Shown piece after piece: positions 6,952 through 15,680 of a stretch of DNA of 32,860 nucleotides; positions within the stretch are counted from its first letter, which is position 1; each line of letters begins with the position of its first letter. Made by a program: the position numbers and the translations under genes. The notes beneath the pieces were generated by a model. It searched no databases and was not told the origin of the DNA. It saw only the letters and a program-made list of their open reading frames with translations. The DNA is from Acidimicrobiales bacterium (GTDB taxonomy: Bacteria; Actinomycetota; Acidimicrobiia; Acidimicrobiales; RAAP-2), in NCBI GenBank assembly GCA_025351385.1, contig JANXWA010000001.1, positions 1 to 32,860 on the forward strand, written 5' to 3'.

Positions 6952-9900
6952 GTGTTTCTTAAGCGATTGACCATGAAGGGCTTCAAGTCCTTCGCCGACA
7001 GCACCGTCCTCGATTTCGAGCCCGGAGTCACCGCGGTGGTCGGTCCGAACGGCTCGGGCAAGTCCAACGTCGTCGACGCCGTGACATGGGTCCTCGGTGC
7101 CCAGAGCACCCGGGCGCTTCGCAGCTCACGGATGGACGACGTCATCTTCATGGGCACCGCCAATCGTGCGGCCCTCGGCCGGGCCGAAGTGGCCCTCACC
7201 CTCGACAACTCCTCGGGCCTGCTCGCGATCGACGGGGCCGAGGTCACCATCTCGCGCACGCTCTTTCGAAACGGCGACTCCGAGTACGCCATCAACGGCA
7301 CGACCTGTCGTCTGCTCGACGTCCAAGAGCTGTTGAGCGACTCGGGGGTCGGACGTCAGCAGCACATGATCATCGGTCAGGGCCAGCTCGACTCGATTCT
7401 CAACTCCAGCTCGGAGAATCGTCGAGCGGTGATCGAAGAGGCGGCCGGGGTGCTGAAGCACCGCCGGCGCAAGGAGCGTGCCGAACGGCGCCTCGGCGCG
7501 ACCCAGGAGAACCTCGAGCGACTCGGCGACCTGGTGCGGGAGGTTCGCCGTCAGATGCGCCCCCTCGAGCGTCAGGCCGCGTCGGCGCGCAGCTACTCGG
7601 ACGTCGCGGGGGACTTGCGCGCCGCGCGCCGCGCCCTCTTCGGCGACCGACTCCAGGCCTTCGAGCGCCGGCGACGGGAGTTGGAGGCCGACCTCCTCGG
7701 GACGTCGTCGCGCGAACGAGAGCTCCGCCACGAGCTCGTGACCCTCGACGCCCAGGCGAGCGCCGCGGCCGCCGAGATGGCGAGCCGGCGCGAGGAGATG
7801 CTGGCCTCGACCCTCGGCACCCTCGCCGGACTGGCCGAACGGGCCAAGGGGACGTCGTCGATCATCAAGGAGCGCGACCGGTCGCTGCGCCAGGCCCTCG
7901 TCGCGTCGGCCGACGAGAACGTCATCGCGACGCTCGAGGCCGACGCCGCCAAGCTGACGGGAGACCTCGCGGACCTCGGCGGTGAGGAACTCTCGCTCGA
8001 CGGCCTTCGCGGAGCCCTCGTCACGGCCCGGACCGAGCTGGACTCCGCGCAGGCCGCGTTCGAAGAGGCGTGGGGCTCGTCCTCGACGCTCGACGACGAG
8101 GCGGCCCTGGTCGCTGCGCGCCAGCGCATCTCGCTGCTCGAACGATCGCTCAACTCGCTTCGCGAGAGTGAGCGTCGCGCCACTGACCGACTGGCCGAGA
8201 CCCGGACTCGCAGCGCCGAGGCGACGGCCGAGCACGAGGCGGTCCGGAACGCAACGGGCCTGACCCACCGTGAGCTCGACGGGGCCCGCGAGGAGCTGAA
8301 CCACGCCGAGAGCGCCGCCGAGGGCGCCCAGGGCGAGCGGATGCGCGCCGACGAGGCACTGCGCGAAGCCTCCGACCTCGCCTCACGGACCCAGGCGCGC
8401 GCCGTCCTCTTGGCGGCGGCCTTCGACGAGTTTTCTGGCGCCGGAGGTCGCGCGATCATCGGGAACCTCCAGGGTGTGCTCGGATCCTTCCTCGAGCTGA
8501 TCGAGGTCGACGCCGGCTGGGAGCGGGCCATCGAGTCGGCGGCCGGCGCGTCGGTCAGCGCGATGGTCGTCGACGGTCGTCAGTCGGCGCGCGCCGCGCT
8601 CGAAGCTCTGCGCCGCGAAGGCGGTGCCGGACTGATCCTGGCGGTGGGCGAGGACCCGGTGGTCGCGCCGGCGACGCCCGACGGCTGCTCCTCCCTGCGC
8701 GCCCTGGTGCACGCCCGGCACAATGCTCCCCAGCACGTGACGCGGGTCCTCGACGCGCTGTTCTCGCGGGCCTTCGTCGCGCCGGACTGGGAGTCGGGCA
8801 TCGAGGTCGCCCTGGCCAATCCCGCATTGGTCATCGTGACGCCCGAGGGCGACCGGTTCGCCGCATCGGGCTGGCGCGTCGCGTCCGGGCGGGCCATCGT
8901 CACCAGCTCCACGGTGCGCGACGCCGAGGTGGCCGCGAGTGAGGCCGCCACGTCCGCCCAGCCGATCCGCGACCGTCGCGCGCGAGCCGAGGCCGCGGTC
9001 GGCGACGCCCTGCAGCGTTTCAATCGGGCGACCTCTCGACTGGCCCAGGTGGAGGCCGAGCACGATCGTCTCGAGGGCGAGGCGCTGCGACTCGCGGCGC
9101 TCGTCGAGGCGCTCTTTGGCGATGCGGAGACCCAATCAATCGAGCTGGCCGAGCTCTACGAGCAGATCGTCACGATCGACGAGGAGCTCGTGGAGTTGCG
9201 GGGCCACCTGCCGGTCCTCGAAGAGGCAGTCGACCAAGCAGACGGCCGTCAGCGTCTCGCCGACGTGGCGCGCTCGGAATTGGACGTGCAACGACAGCTC
9301 GTCACCGACCAGGCGACGGAACTCTCCTCGCGTGAGGCCCAGTTCGCCGAGCGCCGTCGCCTGATCGAGCAGCGCCAGCGCGAGATCGAGCAACGGCTCG
9401 AGGGACGCTCGAGCGAGCGGGCCGAGGCGGCCGGTCGTCGCGAGTCGCTCGAGTTCGACCAGCAGGTGCTCGCCCGCTTGGCCGCGCTGGTCGAACGGGC
9501 CGCCGACGAGATCCACGTCGCGCAAGAGGCGATGGACTCGACCTACCGCGAGACGCTCGAGGCCTCGCGCGCCGGCGCTGAACGGCTCGAGGAGGTGCGC
9601 CGAGCCCGCCACGCCGCCGACGAGCGGCTGATCGAGCTCGGCGACGTCGAGCGCAAGTCCGAGATCGAGCAGGCCGAGCTCGTCGTGAAGATCGCCAACC
9701 TCCACGACGTCGTACGTCGGGACCTCGGCATTGAGCCCCACGAGCTGGGCCCGGCCCCGACGGTGGAACTGGCGGGCGGCGTCACACTCGAACAGCGCGT
9801 TGGCGAGCTCGAGGCGCGCATCACGTCGCTCGGTCCGATCAACCCGCTCGCCCTCGAGGAGCTCTCGGCGCTCGAGGACCGCTACAAGGACCTCGACGCC

Positions 9901-10446
9901 CAGGTGAGTGACGTGCGCAACGCCCGGCGCGAGCTCCAAGAGGTGCTGCGCGCGCTCGACGAGGAGATCATGCAGACCTTCTCGAGCGCGGTCGCCGACG
10001 TCAACGAACACTTTTCAACGCTCATCGCGATGCTCTTCCCCGGGGGCCAGGGTCGTCTGATCCTCACTGAGCCCGACGACCCGCTCAATACCGGCGTCGA
10101 GATTGAGGTGCGCCCGATGGGTCGCAACGTCCGACGGCTCTCGCTGCTCTCGGGCGGCGAGCGGTCGATGGCGGCGTTGGCCTTCCTCTTCGCGGTCTTT
10201 CGCTCGCGTCCGTCGCCCTTCTACCTGATGGACGAGGTCGAGGCGGCGCTCGACGACGTGAACCTGCAGCGGTTCCTCAGCCTGGTCGACGAGTTCCGCG
10301 ACGAGGCCCAGATGTTGATCGTCACCCACCAGAAGCGCACGATGGAGGCCGCCGACGCGCTCTACGGCGTCACGATGGGTCCGGGCGCCTCCTCCAAGGT
10401 CGTCAGCCAGCGGGTGAAGCGGGTCCGCGAGGCCGAACCGGCGTGA
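6952..10446 (+). CDS. smc: Chromosome partition/condensin protein SMC
   Basis: SMC is the ATPase of bacterial condensin, which loads at parS/ParB sites and extrudes DNA loops. The 1164-residue protein has the full architecture. The N-terminal Walker A GPNGSGKSN is at 31-39 and the Q-loop region IIGQGQLDSIL near 145. Long coiled coils rich in R, E, A and L flank a globular hinge at roughly residues 490-640. The C-terminal ABC signature LSGGERSMAALAFLF is followed by Walker B FYLMDEVEAALDD. The kleisin partners ScpA and ScpB are not in the window. Start is GTG at 6952, giving the family MFLKRLTMKGFKSFAD N-terminus. The stop overlaps ftsY by four bases. Confidence 0.97.
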   Translation: MFLKRLTMKGFKSFADSTVLDFEPGVTAVVGPNGSGKSNVVDAVTWVLGAQSTRALRSSRMDDVIFMGTANRAALGRAEVALTLDNSSGLLAIDGAEVTISRTLFRNGDSEYAINGTTCRLLDVQELLSDSGVGRQQHMIIGQGQLDSILNSSSENRRAVIEEAAGVLKHRRRKERAERRLGATQENLERLGDLVREVRRQMRPLERQAASARSYSDVAGDLRAARRALFGDRLQAFERRRRELEADLLGTSSRERELRHELVTLDAQASAAAAEMASRREEMLASTLGTLAGLAERAKGTSSIIKERDRSLRQALVASADENVIATLEADAAKLTGDLADLGGEELSLDGLRGALVTARTELDSAQAAFEEAWGSSSTLDDEAALVAARQRISLLERSLNSLRESERRATDRLAETRTRSAEATAEHEAVRNATGLTHRELDGAREELNHAESAAEGAQGERMRADEALREASDLASRTQARAVLLAAAFDEFSGAGGRAIIGNLQGVLGSFLELIEVDAGWERAIESAAGASVSAMVVDGRQSARAALEALRREGGAGLILAVGEDPVVAPATPDGCSSLRALVHARHNAPQHVTRVLDALFSRAFVAPDWESGIEVALANPALVIVTPEGDRFAASGWRVASGRAIVTSSTVRDAEVAASEAATSAQPIRDRRARAEAAVGDALQRFNRATSRLAQVEAEHDRLEGEALRLAALVEALFGDAETQSIELAELYEQIVTIDEELVELRGHLPVLEEAVDQADGRQRLADVARSELDVQRQLVTDQATELSSREAQFAERRRLIEQRQREIEQRLEGRSSERAEAAGRRESLEFDQQVLARLAALVERAADEIHVAQEAMDSTYRETLEASRAGAERLEEVRRARHAADERLIELGDVERKSEIEQAELVVKIANLHDVVRRDLGIEPHELGPAPTVELAGGVTLEQRVGELEARITSLGPINPLALEELSALEDRYKDLDAQVSDVRNARRELQEVLRALDEEIMQTFSSAVADVNEHFSTLIAMLFPGGQGRLILTEPDDPLNTGVEIEVRPMGRNVRRLSLLSGGERSMAALAFLFAVFRSRPSPFYLMDEVEAALDDVNLQRFLSLVDEFRDEAQMLIVTHQKRTMEAADALYGVTMGPGASSKVVSQRVKRVREAEPA

Positions 10447-11486
10447 CGATCGCCTACGTCCTCATCGTCGTCGCGGTCCTCGCGCTCGCGGTCCTCGTCA
10501 TCGTTCGCCGTCGTCTCGCGACGCCCGTCGCGATCGACGCGCGCGCGGCGATGCCCGAGTTGTTGGTCGATCGCGTGGCCGAGCGGCCGACGCTCGTCGA
10601 CGGTCCGCCGTCGCTCAACCAGCGGCTGACCTCGTCGCGGGGCGTCTTCGAGCGCGTTCGGTCACTCACCGGTTCGGGCGCGGTCGGTGCGGAACAGCTC
10701 GACGTGGTCGAAGAGGTCCTGTTGCGCAGTGACGTCGGCGTGGCGACGACCAACGTCGTGCTCGACGAGCTGCGCACGAATGGCGCGCCCGAGGGCGTCG
10801 CGGGCACGGTGAGGCGCGTTCTGCTCGACTCCTTGACGTCGGAGCGCTCGGTGCGCGAGAGCGCCGATCCGGGACGGGTGCCGGTCTGGCTCTTCGTCGG
10901 CGTGAACGGCGTTGGCAAGACCACGACGATCGCCAAGCTCGCCCAACGCCTGGTCGACGAGGGCCGCTCGGTCGTCCTGGCGGCCGGGGACACCTTCCGT
11001 GCGGCCGCCGCCGACCAACTCGAGGAGTGGGCGAAACGAACGGGCGCGGACATCGTGCGCGCGGGCGAGGGGGCCGACCCCGGCTCGGTCGTGCACGACG
11101 CCCTCGGGCGGGCCGACGCGCGGGGCGCGGACATCGTGCTGGCCGACACCGCCGGACGGCGGGCCAACAGCACCAACCTGCTCGACGAGCTGGCCAAGGT
11201 CCGCCGTGTCGCGGACCGTGCGCCGGGCCAGGTCGTCGAGACGTTCATGGTGCTCGACGCCACGACCGGCCAGAACGCCTTCAGCCAGGCCCGCGAGTTC
11301 CTCGCCGCGGCGACCGTGACGGGGATCGTGCTCACGAAGCTCGACGGCACCGCTCGCGGGGGGATCGTGGTCGCCATCGAGCGCGAGCTGGGGATCCCGG
11401 TCAAGTTCGTCGGCCTGGGCGAGGGCGTGCGGGACCTGATCGCCTTCGACCCGGTGGCCTTCGTCGATTCGCTGCTCGACGCCTGA
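10443..11486 (+). CDS. ftsY: Signal recognition particle receptor FtsY
   Basis: FtsY docks SRP-ribosome complexes at the membrane and hydrolyses GTP together with Ffh. The 347-residue protein has one N-terminal hydrophobic span (about residues 3-21) in place of the long acidic A domain of E. coli. A short linker, a helical N domain and the G domain follow. G motifs visible: GVNGVGKTTT, DTFRAAAADQLEEW, DTAGRR, TKLDG and GLGEGVRDL. It lies directly upstream of ffh, its partner, 18 bases apart. Start is a GTG overlapping the smc stop, so the membrane anchor is at the very N-terminus. Confidence 0.96.
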   Translation: MTIAYVLIVVAVLALAVLVIVRRRLATPVAIDARAAMPELLVDRVAERPTLVDGPPSLNQRLTSSRGVFERVRSLTGSGAVGAEQLDVVEEVLLRSDVGVATTNVVLDELRTNGAPEGVAGTVRRVLLDSLTSERSVRESADPGRVPVWLFVGVNGVGKTTTIAKLAQRLVDEGRSVVLAAGDTFRAAAADQLEEWAKRTGADIVRAGEGADPGSVVHDALGRADARGADIVLADTAGRRANSTNLLDELAKVRRVADRAPGQVVETFMVLDATTGQNAFSQAREFLAAATVTGIVLTKLDGTARGGIVVAIERELGIPVKFVGLGEGVRDLIAFDPVAFVDSLLDA

Positions 11487-11489
11487 CGG

Positions 11490-11495
11490 TAGCCT
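11490..11495 (+). promoter_or_regulatory. -10-like box TAGCCT upstream of ffh
   Basis: TAGCCT lies in the 18-base ftsY-ffh gap and ends nine bases before the ATG. This would give at most a leader of a few bases. No Shine-Dalgarno is evident, which fits leaderless translation. The evidence is position and sequence only. Confidence 0.28.
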
Positions 11496-11504
11496 TGCGA
11501 CACC

Positions 11505-12986
11505 ATGTTTGATGCCCTGAGCGAACGGTTCGAGCGGCTCGGCTCGTCGCTCCGCTCGCGCGGCCGTCTGAGCGAGTCCGACCTCGACGACGCCCTGTCC
11601 GAGGTCCGTGCCGCCCTGCTCGACGCCGACGTCGAACTCGGCGTCGTGCGGGCCTTCCTCGACGCGGTGCGGGAGCGTTTGAGCGGTGAGGCGCTTAGCC
11701 AGAGCCTCTCGCCGGGCCAGCAGGTCATCAAGGCCGTTCACGATCAGCTCGTCGAGGTACTCGGCGGGTCGCCGCTGAAGGTCACCTACGCGTCGAAGCC
11801 ACCAACGGTCGTGCTGCTCGCCGGACTCCAGGGCGCCGGCAAGACCACGACCGCGGCGAAGCTGGCCGCGTGGTTCAAGCAGCAGGGCCGTCAGCCCTAC
11901 CTGATCGCGGCCGACCTCCAACGGCCCGCGGCGGTCGAGCAGCTGCGCGTGCTCGGTGCCCAGGTTGGCGTCGACGTCTTCACCGAGGCGACGGACCCCG
12001 TCGAGGTCACCCGTCGGGGCGTCGCCGAGGCGACACGCCTGGGACGCGACGTCGTGATCGTCGACACTGCCGGACGGCTCTCGATCGACGAGGCCCTGAT
12101 GGACGAGGTCCGCGCGATCAGCGACGTGGCCCATCCCCACTACACGTTCCTCGTCATCGATGCCGTCACCGGCCAGGACGCCGTGACGACGGCGCGGGCC
12201 TTCCACGAGGCGCTGGCGCTCTCGGGCATCATTGTCACGAAGCTCGACTACGACGCGCGCGGCGGTGCGGTGCTGTCGGCCCGGGGCGTCGTCGGACGGC
12301 CAGTGGTATTCGCCTCGACCGGCGAGAAGATGGGGGACTTCGACCTCTTCCACCCCGATCGCATGGCGTCACGGATCCTCGGCATGGGCGACGTGCTGAG
12401 CCTGATCGAGCAGGCCGAGCGCACGATGGACGCCGACGTCGTCGCCGACTCCGCCGGTCGAATGCTGAGCGGCACCTTCACCTTCGACGACTTCCTCGCA
12501 CAGCTGAACCAGGTCCGCAAGATGGGTTCGCTCGGCGGGCTGATGAAGTTGATGCCCGGGGTCACCAAGGAGATGCGCACCGCCGCCAGCAACGTCGACG
12601 AAGGTGAGCTCGACAAGGTCGAGGCCATCGTGCGATCGATGACCGCGAAGGAGCGACGGAACCCCTCGATCATCGACGGCTCACGTCGTACGCGCATCGC
12701 TCGCGGTTCGGGGACGAACGTGAACTCGGTCAACCAGTTGCTGAAGCAGTTCAACGAGATGCGCAAGGTGGTGAAGCAGATGGGTAGCGGGAACGGGCCG
12801 TCGCTGCCCGGTGGCATGGGTCGCATGGCGAGCATGGCGGCGCGGGCGAGTCAGCGCGACCAGCTGCCGGCCGGATTCGAGGCGTTGGGCGCGGGCATGA
12901 ACGCCGGCGCGACGCAGCCCCGCGGCGGCGGAGGGAAAAACAAGAAGAAGAAGGGGGGGAGGGTCACGCCCCCCAAACAACGCTAA
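11505..12986 (+). CDS. ffh: Signal recognition particle protein Ffh
   Basis: Ffh is the SRP54 GTPase that binds signal sequences emerging from the ribosome. The 493-residue protein has the N domain, then the G domain with GLQGAGKTTT, DLQRPAAVEQL, DTAGRLSID, TKLDYDARGG and STGEKMGDFD. The M domain contains LSGTFTFDDFLAQL and the RNA-binding stretch ERRNPSIIDGSRRTRIARGSG. The C-terminus is extended by a Gly-rich then lysine-rich tail (KNKKKKGG). The SRP RNA gene is not seen nearby. The stop TAA is shared with a -10-like box for rpsP. Confidence 0.97.
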   Translation: MFDALSERFERLGSSLRSRGRLSESDLDDALSEVRAALLDADVELGVVRAFLDAVRERLSGEALSQSLSPGQQVIKAVHDQLVEVLGGSPLKVTYASKPPTVVLLAGLQGAGKTTTAAKLAAWFKQQGRQPYLIAADLQRPAAVEQLRVLGAQVGVDVFTEATDPVEVTRRGVAEATRLGRDVVIVDTAGRLSIDEALMDEVRAISDVAHPHYTFLVIDAVTGQDAVTTARAFHEALALSGIIVTKLDYDARGGAVLSARGVVGRPVVFASTGEKMGDFDLFHPDRMASRILGMGDVLSLIEQAERTMDADVVADSAGRMLSGTFTFDDFLAQLNQVRKMGSLGGLMKLMPGVTKEMRTAASNVDEGELDKVEAIVRSMTAKERRNPSIIDGSRRTRIARGSGTNVNSVNQLLKQFNEMRKVVKQMGSGNGPSLPGGMGRMASMAARASQRDQLPAGFEALGAGMNAGATQPRGGGGKNKKKKGGRVTPPKQR

Positions 12987-12989
12987 ACT
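12984..12989 (+). promoter_or_regulatory. -10-like box TAAACT upstream of rpsP, overlapping the ffh stop
   Basis: TAAACT begins with the TAA stop codon of ffh in the context CGCTAAACTCTG. It closely resembles the box before rplS. A start near 12996 would give rpsP a leader of about 59 bases that contains the hairpin at 13013-13030. No -35 consensus is seen. Confidence 0.35.
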
Positions 12990-13012
12990 CTGACGCTCGG
13001 GTATATCGCCCA

Positions 13013-13030
13013 GTTCCGGTGGACCGGGAC
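13013..13030 (+). promoter_or_regulatory. Small hairpin in the rpsP leader
   Basis: GTTCCGG and CCGGGAC can form a 7-bp stem with one G-U pair and a TGGA tetraloop. It lies about 10 bases before the rpsP Shine-Dalgarno GAAGGGA (13040-13046). It is not followed by a U-tract, so a terminator is unlikely. It could be a leader element or chance. Confidence 0.25.
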
Positions 13031-13054
13031 AAAAGGTTTGAAGGGATTTTCGCC

Positions 13055-13387
13055 GTGACCGTGAAACTTCGTTTGGTTCGAATGGGGAAGAAGAAGCAAC
13101 CGACCTACCGCATCGTGGCGGCGGAGAGCCGTCGCGCCCGCTCCGGTGCGTTCCTCGAGATCGTCGGCACCTACCAGCCCCGGGGCCTCTCGGTGGCCGA
13201 GCCCGAGACCGTCACCAAGATCGACAACGACAAGGTCCTTCGCTGGCTCCACCAGGGCGCTCAGCCGACCGAGCGAGTCGCCAAGCTGCTGAAGACCAGT
13301 GGCGCCCTCGAGATGTTCGACGCCGCCAAGGCCGAGATGTCCGCCGAGAAGTCCGCCGCCAAGGCCGCTGCGAAGGCCGCCAAGTGA
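13055..13387 (+). CDS. rpsP: 30S ribosomal protein S16
   Basis: This small-subunit protein is needed for 30S assembly. The 110-residue product contains the S16 hallmark VKLRLVRMGKKKQPTYRIV followed by GTYQPRG and DKVLRWLHQGAQPT. The C-terminus carries an Ala/Lys-rich extension of about 25 residues, common in actinobacterial S16. The GTG at 13055 is preferred over an upstream in-frame GTG at 13019. It gives the conserved N-terminus and has GAAGGGA eight bases upstream. The stop overlaps khpA by four bases. Confidence 0.95.
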   Translation: MTVKLRLVRMGKKKQPTYRIVAAESRRARSGAFLEIVGTYQPRGLSVAEPETVTKIDNDKVLRWLHQGAQPTERVAKLLKTSGALEMFDAAKAEMSAEKSAAKAAAKAAK

Positions 13388-13749
13388 GCGACGTGCACGA
13401 CGACTACGTCGCGGGCGACGTCAACACCATTGGCGACAACGACGACGTCGACGACGTCAACGAGATCGACGACGGCTACGAGGCGGACCGCACCGGCAAC
13501 GCCGATCGCGCCGCCACCGCCACCGCCGTGCTCGAGTTCATCGCGACGTCGCTCGCCGAGGACCCCAGCGCCGTGGCCGTCGAGGTAAGCGAGCGCCAGG
13601 GCAAGGTCGTCCTCTCGCTCAGTGTCGGATCCAACGACATGGGCCGGGTCATCGGACGTCGGGGCCGCACCGCCCAGGCGATTCGCGCACTCGTGGGCGC
13701 CGCCGGCGCACGCGATGGCGTGACCACCTCCGTCGACATCGTCGACTAG
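13384..13749 (+). CDS. khpA: KH-domain RNA-binding protein KhpA (YlqC family)
   Basis: KhpA is a small single-KH RNA-binding protein, usually paired with KhpB, acting in post-transcriptional control. The gene lies between rpsP and rimM in most Gram-positive bacteria. The KH domain occupies about residues 45-121, with the GxxG loop as GRRG at 91-94. Family members are normally about 75-80 residues. Here an N-terminal extension of about 45 residues, very rich in Asp and Asn, precedes the domain. If translation instead began inside this extension, no ATG or GTG in a good context is visible there. The coupling GTGA overlap with rpsP supports the long form. Confidence 0.88.
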   Translation: MSDVHDDYVAGDVNTIGDNDDVDDVNEIDDGYEADRTGNADRAATATAVLEFIATSLAEDPSAVAVEVSERQGKVVLSLSVGSNDMGRVIGRRGRTAQAIRALVGAAGARDGVTTSVDIVD

Positions 13750-13751
13750 TC

Positions 13752-14228
13752 GTGAGCGCCGCGGAGCGCCCACTGCTCGAGGTCGGGCGGATCATCAAGG
13801 CTCAGGGCTTGAAGGGCCAGGTGCTCGTCGACCTCTGGACCGACCGCCGCGAGCGCTTGGACGTCGGAACGCAACTCCACACCGAGCACGGGTCGCTGAC
13901 CGTCCTGTACGCCGGCGCCCATCAGGGCCGCTTCATCGTCAACTTCGATGTCATCTCCACGCGCGAGGAGGCCGAGCGTTGGCGTGGCGTGGTGCTCTCG
14001 GCGCCGCGCCTCGACGACGAGAGCGTCATCTGGATCGACCAGCTCTACGACGCCGAAGTCTTCGACGCGAGCGGTGAGCGACGTGGCGTCGTGGTGGGCG
14101 TGGAAGCCAATCCGGCGAGCGACCTGCTCGTGCTCGACACCGGAGCGTTGGTGCCGCTCACGTTCGTCACTCGGGTCGTGGCCAATCGCCGCATCGACGT
14201 CGACGTGCCCGAGGGGCTGTTCGAATGA
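13752..14228 (+). CDS. rimM: Ribosome maturation factor RimM
   Basis: RimM assists maturation of the 30S head by binding S19. The 158-residue product starts with the conserved LLEVGRIIKAQGLKGQVLV. It has the PRC-barrel part in the second half (IDQLYDAEVFD...GVVVGVEANPASDLLVL) and ends with DVPEGLFE, as is usual. The reading frame is open far upstream, but that part is a shadow of khpA. The GTG at 13752, two bases after the khpA stop, gives the family length. The stop overlaps trmD by four bases. Confidence 0.95.
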   Translation: MSAAERPLLEVGRIIKAQGLKGQVLVDLWTDRRERLDVGTQLHTEHGSLTVLYAGAHQGRFIVNFDVISTREEAERWRGVVLSAPRLDDESVIWIDQLYDAEVFDASGERRGVVVGVEANPASDLLVLDTGALVPLTFVTRVVANRRIDVDVPEGLFE

Positions 14229-14977
14229 CGCTGCGCGTCGACGTCCTCACCTTGTTCCCCGACGCGATCGCCCAGTACGCGACGACGTCGGTGCTCGGGC
14301 GCGCGGCCGAGCGCGACGTCTGGGGTCTCCACCTGCACGACCTGCGTGACGCCACCGACGATCCGCACCGCACGGTCGACGACACGCCCTTCGGTGGGGG
14401 AGCGGGCATGGTGATGATGGCCGAGCCGATCTTTCGCACGATCGAGGCGAACCCCGACCTGGCCCGGCCGCTCATCGCGCTGACGCCGTCGGGACGCACC
14501 TTCACCCACGACGTCGCGGCCGCGCTCGCCGCGCTCGAAGGCTTCACGCTGCTCTGTGGTCGCTACGAGGGGATCGACCAGCGGGTGCTCGACACCGTCG
14601 TCGACGACGAGGTCTCGCTCGGCGACTTCGTCCTCGCCGGGGGCGAGCTGGCCGCGCTGTGCGTCATCGAGGCGGTGGTGCGCCTGTGCCCCGGGGGCCT
14701 CGGCAACGACGCGTCGAGCGTGGACGAGTCCTTCGGTGACGGCCTGCTCGAGTACCCCCAGTACACCAAGCCGGCCGAGGTGCGGGGCCTGGCCGTACCC
14801 GAGGTGCTGCGCTCGGGCGACCACGCCGCCATCGCGCGCTGGCGCCGCGCCCAGGCGCTTGCGCGCACGCTGGCTCGCCGCCCGGACCTGATCGCCCGGC
14901 GCGGTGGACTCTCGGCGGAGGAGGCGCGGATACTGGCCGAAATGACGATTCTGGAAGAGAACGGCCCGAACGGCTAA
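14225..14977 (+). CDS. trmD: tRNA (guanine(37)-N(1))-methyltransferase TrmD
   Basis: This SPOUT-family enzyme methylates G37 next to the anticodon and so prevents frameshifting. The 250-residue protein shows the knotted SAM-binding core: LTPSGR at 86-91, CGRYEGID at 111-118 and [11 protein letters not shown] at 131-141. The C-terminal domain block [14 protein letters not shown] precedes [13 protein letters not shown]. All expected motifs are intact. It overlaps rimM by four bases and precedes rplS by 38 bases, the classical rimM-trmD-rplS order. The TAA stop forms the first three bases of a TAAACT box before rplS. Confidence 0.97.
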   Translation: MTLRVDVLTLFPDAIAQYATTSVLGRAAERDVWGLHLHDLRDATDDPHRTVDDTPFGGGAGMVMMAEPIFRTIEANPDLARPLIALTPSGRTFTHDVAAALAALEGFTLLCGRYEGIDQRVLDTVVDDEVSLGDFVLAGGELAALCVIEAVVRLCPGGLGNDASSVDESFGDGLLEYPQYTKPAEVRGLAVPEVLRSGDHAAIARWRRAQALARTLARRPDLIARRGGLSAEEARILAEMTILEENGPNG

Positions 14978-14980
14978 ACT
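14975..14980 (+). promoter_or_regulatory. -10-like box TAAACT upstream of rplS, overlapping the trmD stop
   Basis: The sequence GGCTAAACTTCC starts with the trmD stop codon and repeats the arrangement seen at the ffh-rpsP junction. A start near 14987 would give a leader of about 29 bases containing the AAAGGGA ribosome-binding site. No clear -35 is present. Confidence 0.35.
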
Positions 14981-15015
14981 TCCAAAGCCTCAGTGATCCG
15001 AAAGGGACCGCTCTC

Positions 15016-15372
15016 ATGAACCCCACCGACCTCATCGACCGCGACTCGCTTCGCGACGACATCCCGTCCTTTCGCACCGGTGACACCCTGAAGGTCCACG
15101 TCCGCGTCGTCGAGGGCACTCGTGAGCGTGTCCAGATCTTCCAGGGCGTCGTCATCCGCCGACAGGGCTCGGGTCTGCACGAGACGTTCACCGTACGCAA
15201 GATCAGCTTCGGCGTCGGCGTGGAGCGCACGTTCCCTGTCCACGCCCCGACCATCGCCAAGATCGAAGTCGACTCCTACGGAGACGTCCGGCGAGCCAAG
15301 TTGTACTACCTCCGTGATCTGCGTGGAAAAGCCGCCAAGATCAAGGAGCTGCGCGTCACCGAGCGCGCGTAG
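15016..15372 (+). CDS. rplS: 50S ribosomal protein L19
   Basis: L19 is a large-subunit protein at the 30S-50S interface. The 118-residue product has the conserved blocks [48 protein letters not shown] and [18 protein letters not shown]. The ATG at 15016 has AAAGGGA upstream at normal spacing. In many actinobacteria rplS is followed by lepB and rnhB before the DUF2469 gene. Here those two are absent and DUF2469 follows after six bases. Confidence 0.97.
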   Translation: MNPTDLIDRDSLRDDIPSFRTGDTLKVHVRVVEGTRERVQIFQGVVIRRQGSGLHETFTVRKISFGVGVERTFPVHAPTIAKIEVDSYGDVRRAKLYYLRDLRGKAAKIKELRVTERA

Positions 15373-15378
15373 TCACGC

Positions 15379-15678
15379 GTGGGCGAAGAAGAGCTCGACG
15401 ACTACGAGTCGACCCTGGAACTGGCGTTGGTGCAGGAGTACAAGGCCGTCGTCGGGATGTTCGACTACGCGGTCGAGACCGATCGCCGCTTCTACCTCGC
15501 CAACGACGTCGCCGTCGAAGTGCGTAGCGCCGGGACTCCCACCCTGCTCGAGGTCAACCTGCACGACGCCTGGGTCTGGGACATGTACCGATCGGCGCGC
15601 TTCGTGCCGTCGGTGCGCATCCTCACCTTTCGCGACGTGAACATCGAGAAGTTGCCCAAGGAAGACCTGCAGCCCTAG
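15379..15678 (+). CDS. DUF2469 family protein
   Basis: This is a 99-residue conserved actinobacterial protein of unknown function, corresponding to Rv2901c of Mycobacterium. Highly conserved segments visible are LVQEYKAVVGMFDYAVETDRRF and LHDAWVWDMYRSARFVPSVRILTFRDVNIEKL. It lacks a signal peptide, membrane span or cysteines. Start is GTG at 15379, six bases after the rplS stop. Its conserved place downstream of rplS suggests a link to ribosome or RNA biology, but that is inference. Confidence 0.9.
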   Translation: MGEEELDDYESTLELALVQEYKAVVGMFDYAVETDRRFYLANDVAVEVRSAGTPTLLEVNLHDAWVWDMYRSARFVPSVRILTFRDVNIEKLPKEDLQP

Positions 15679-15680
15679 CG

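Noticed and set aside
12953-12974. G-run/C-run hairpin at the end of ffh as an intrinsic terminator
   Set aside because: It lies inside the ffh coding sequence, is followed by A-rich and not T-rich sequence, and is explained by the Lys/Gly/Pro-rich tail codons.
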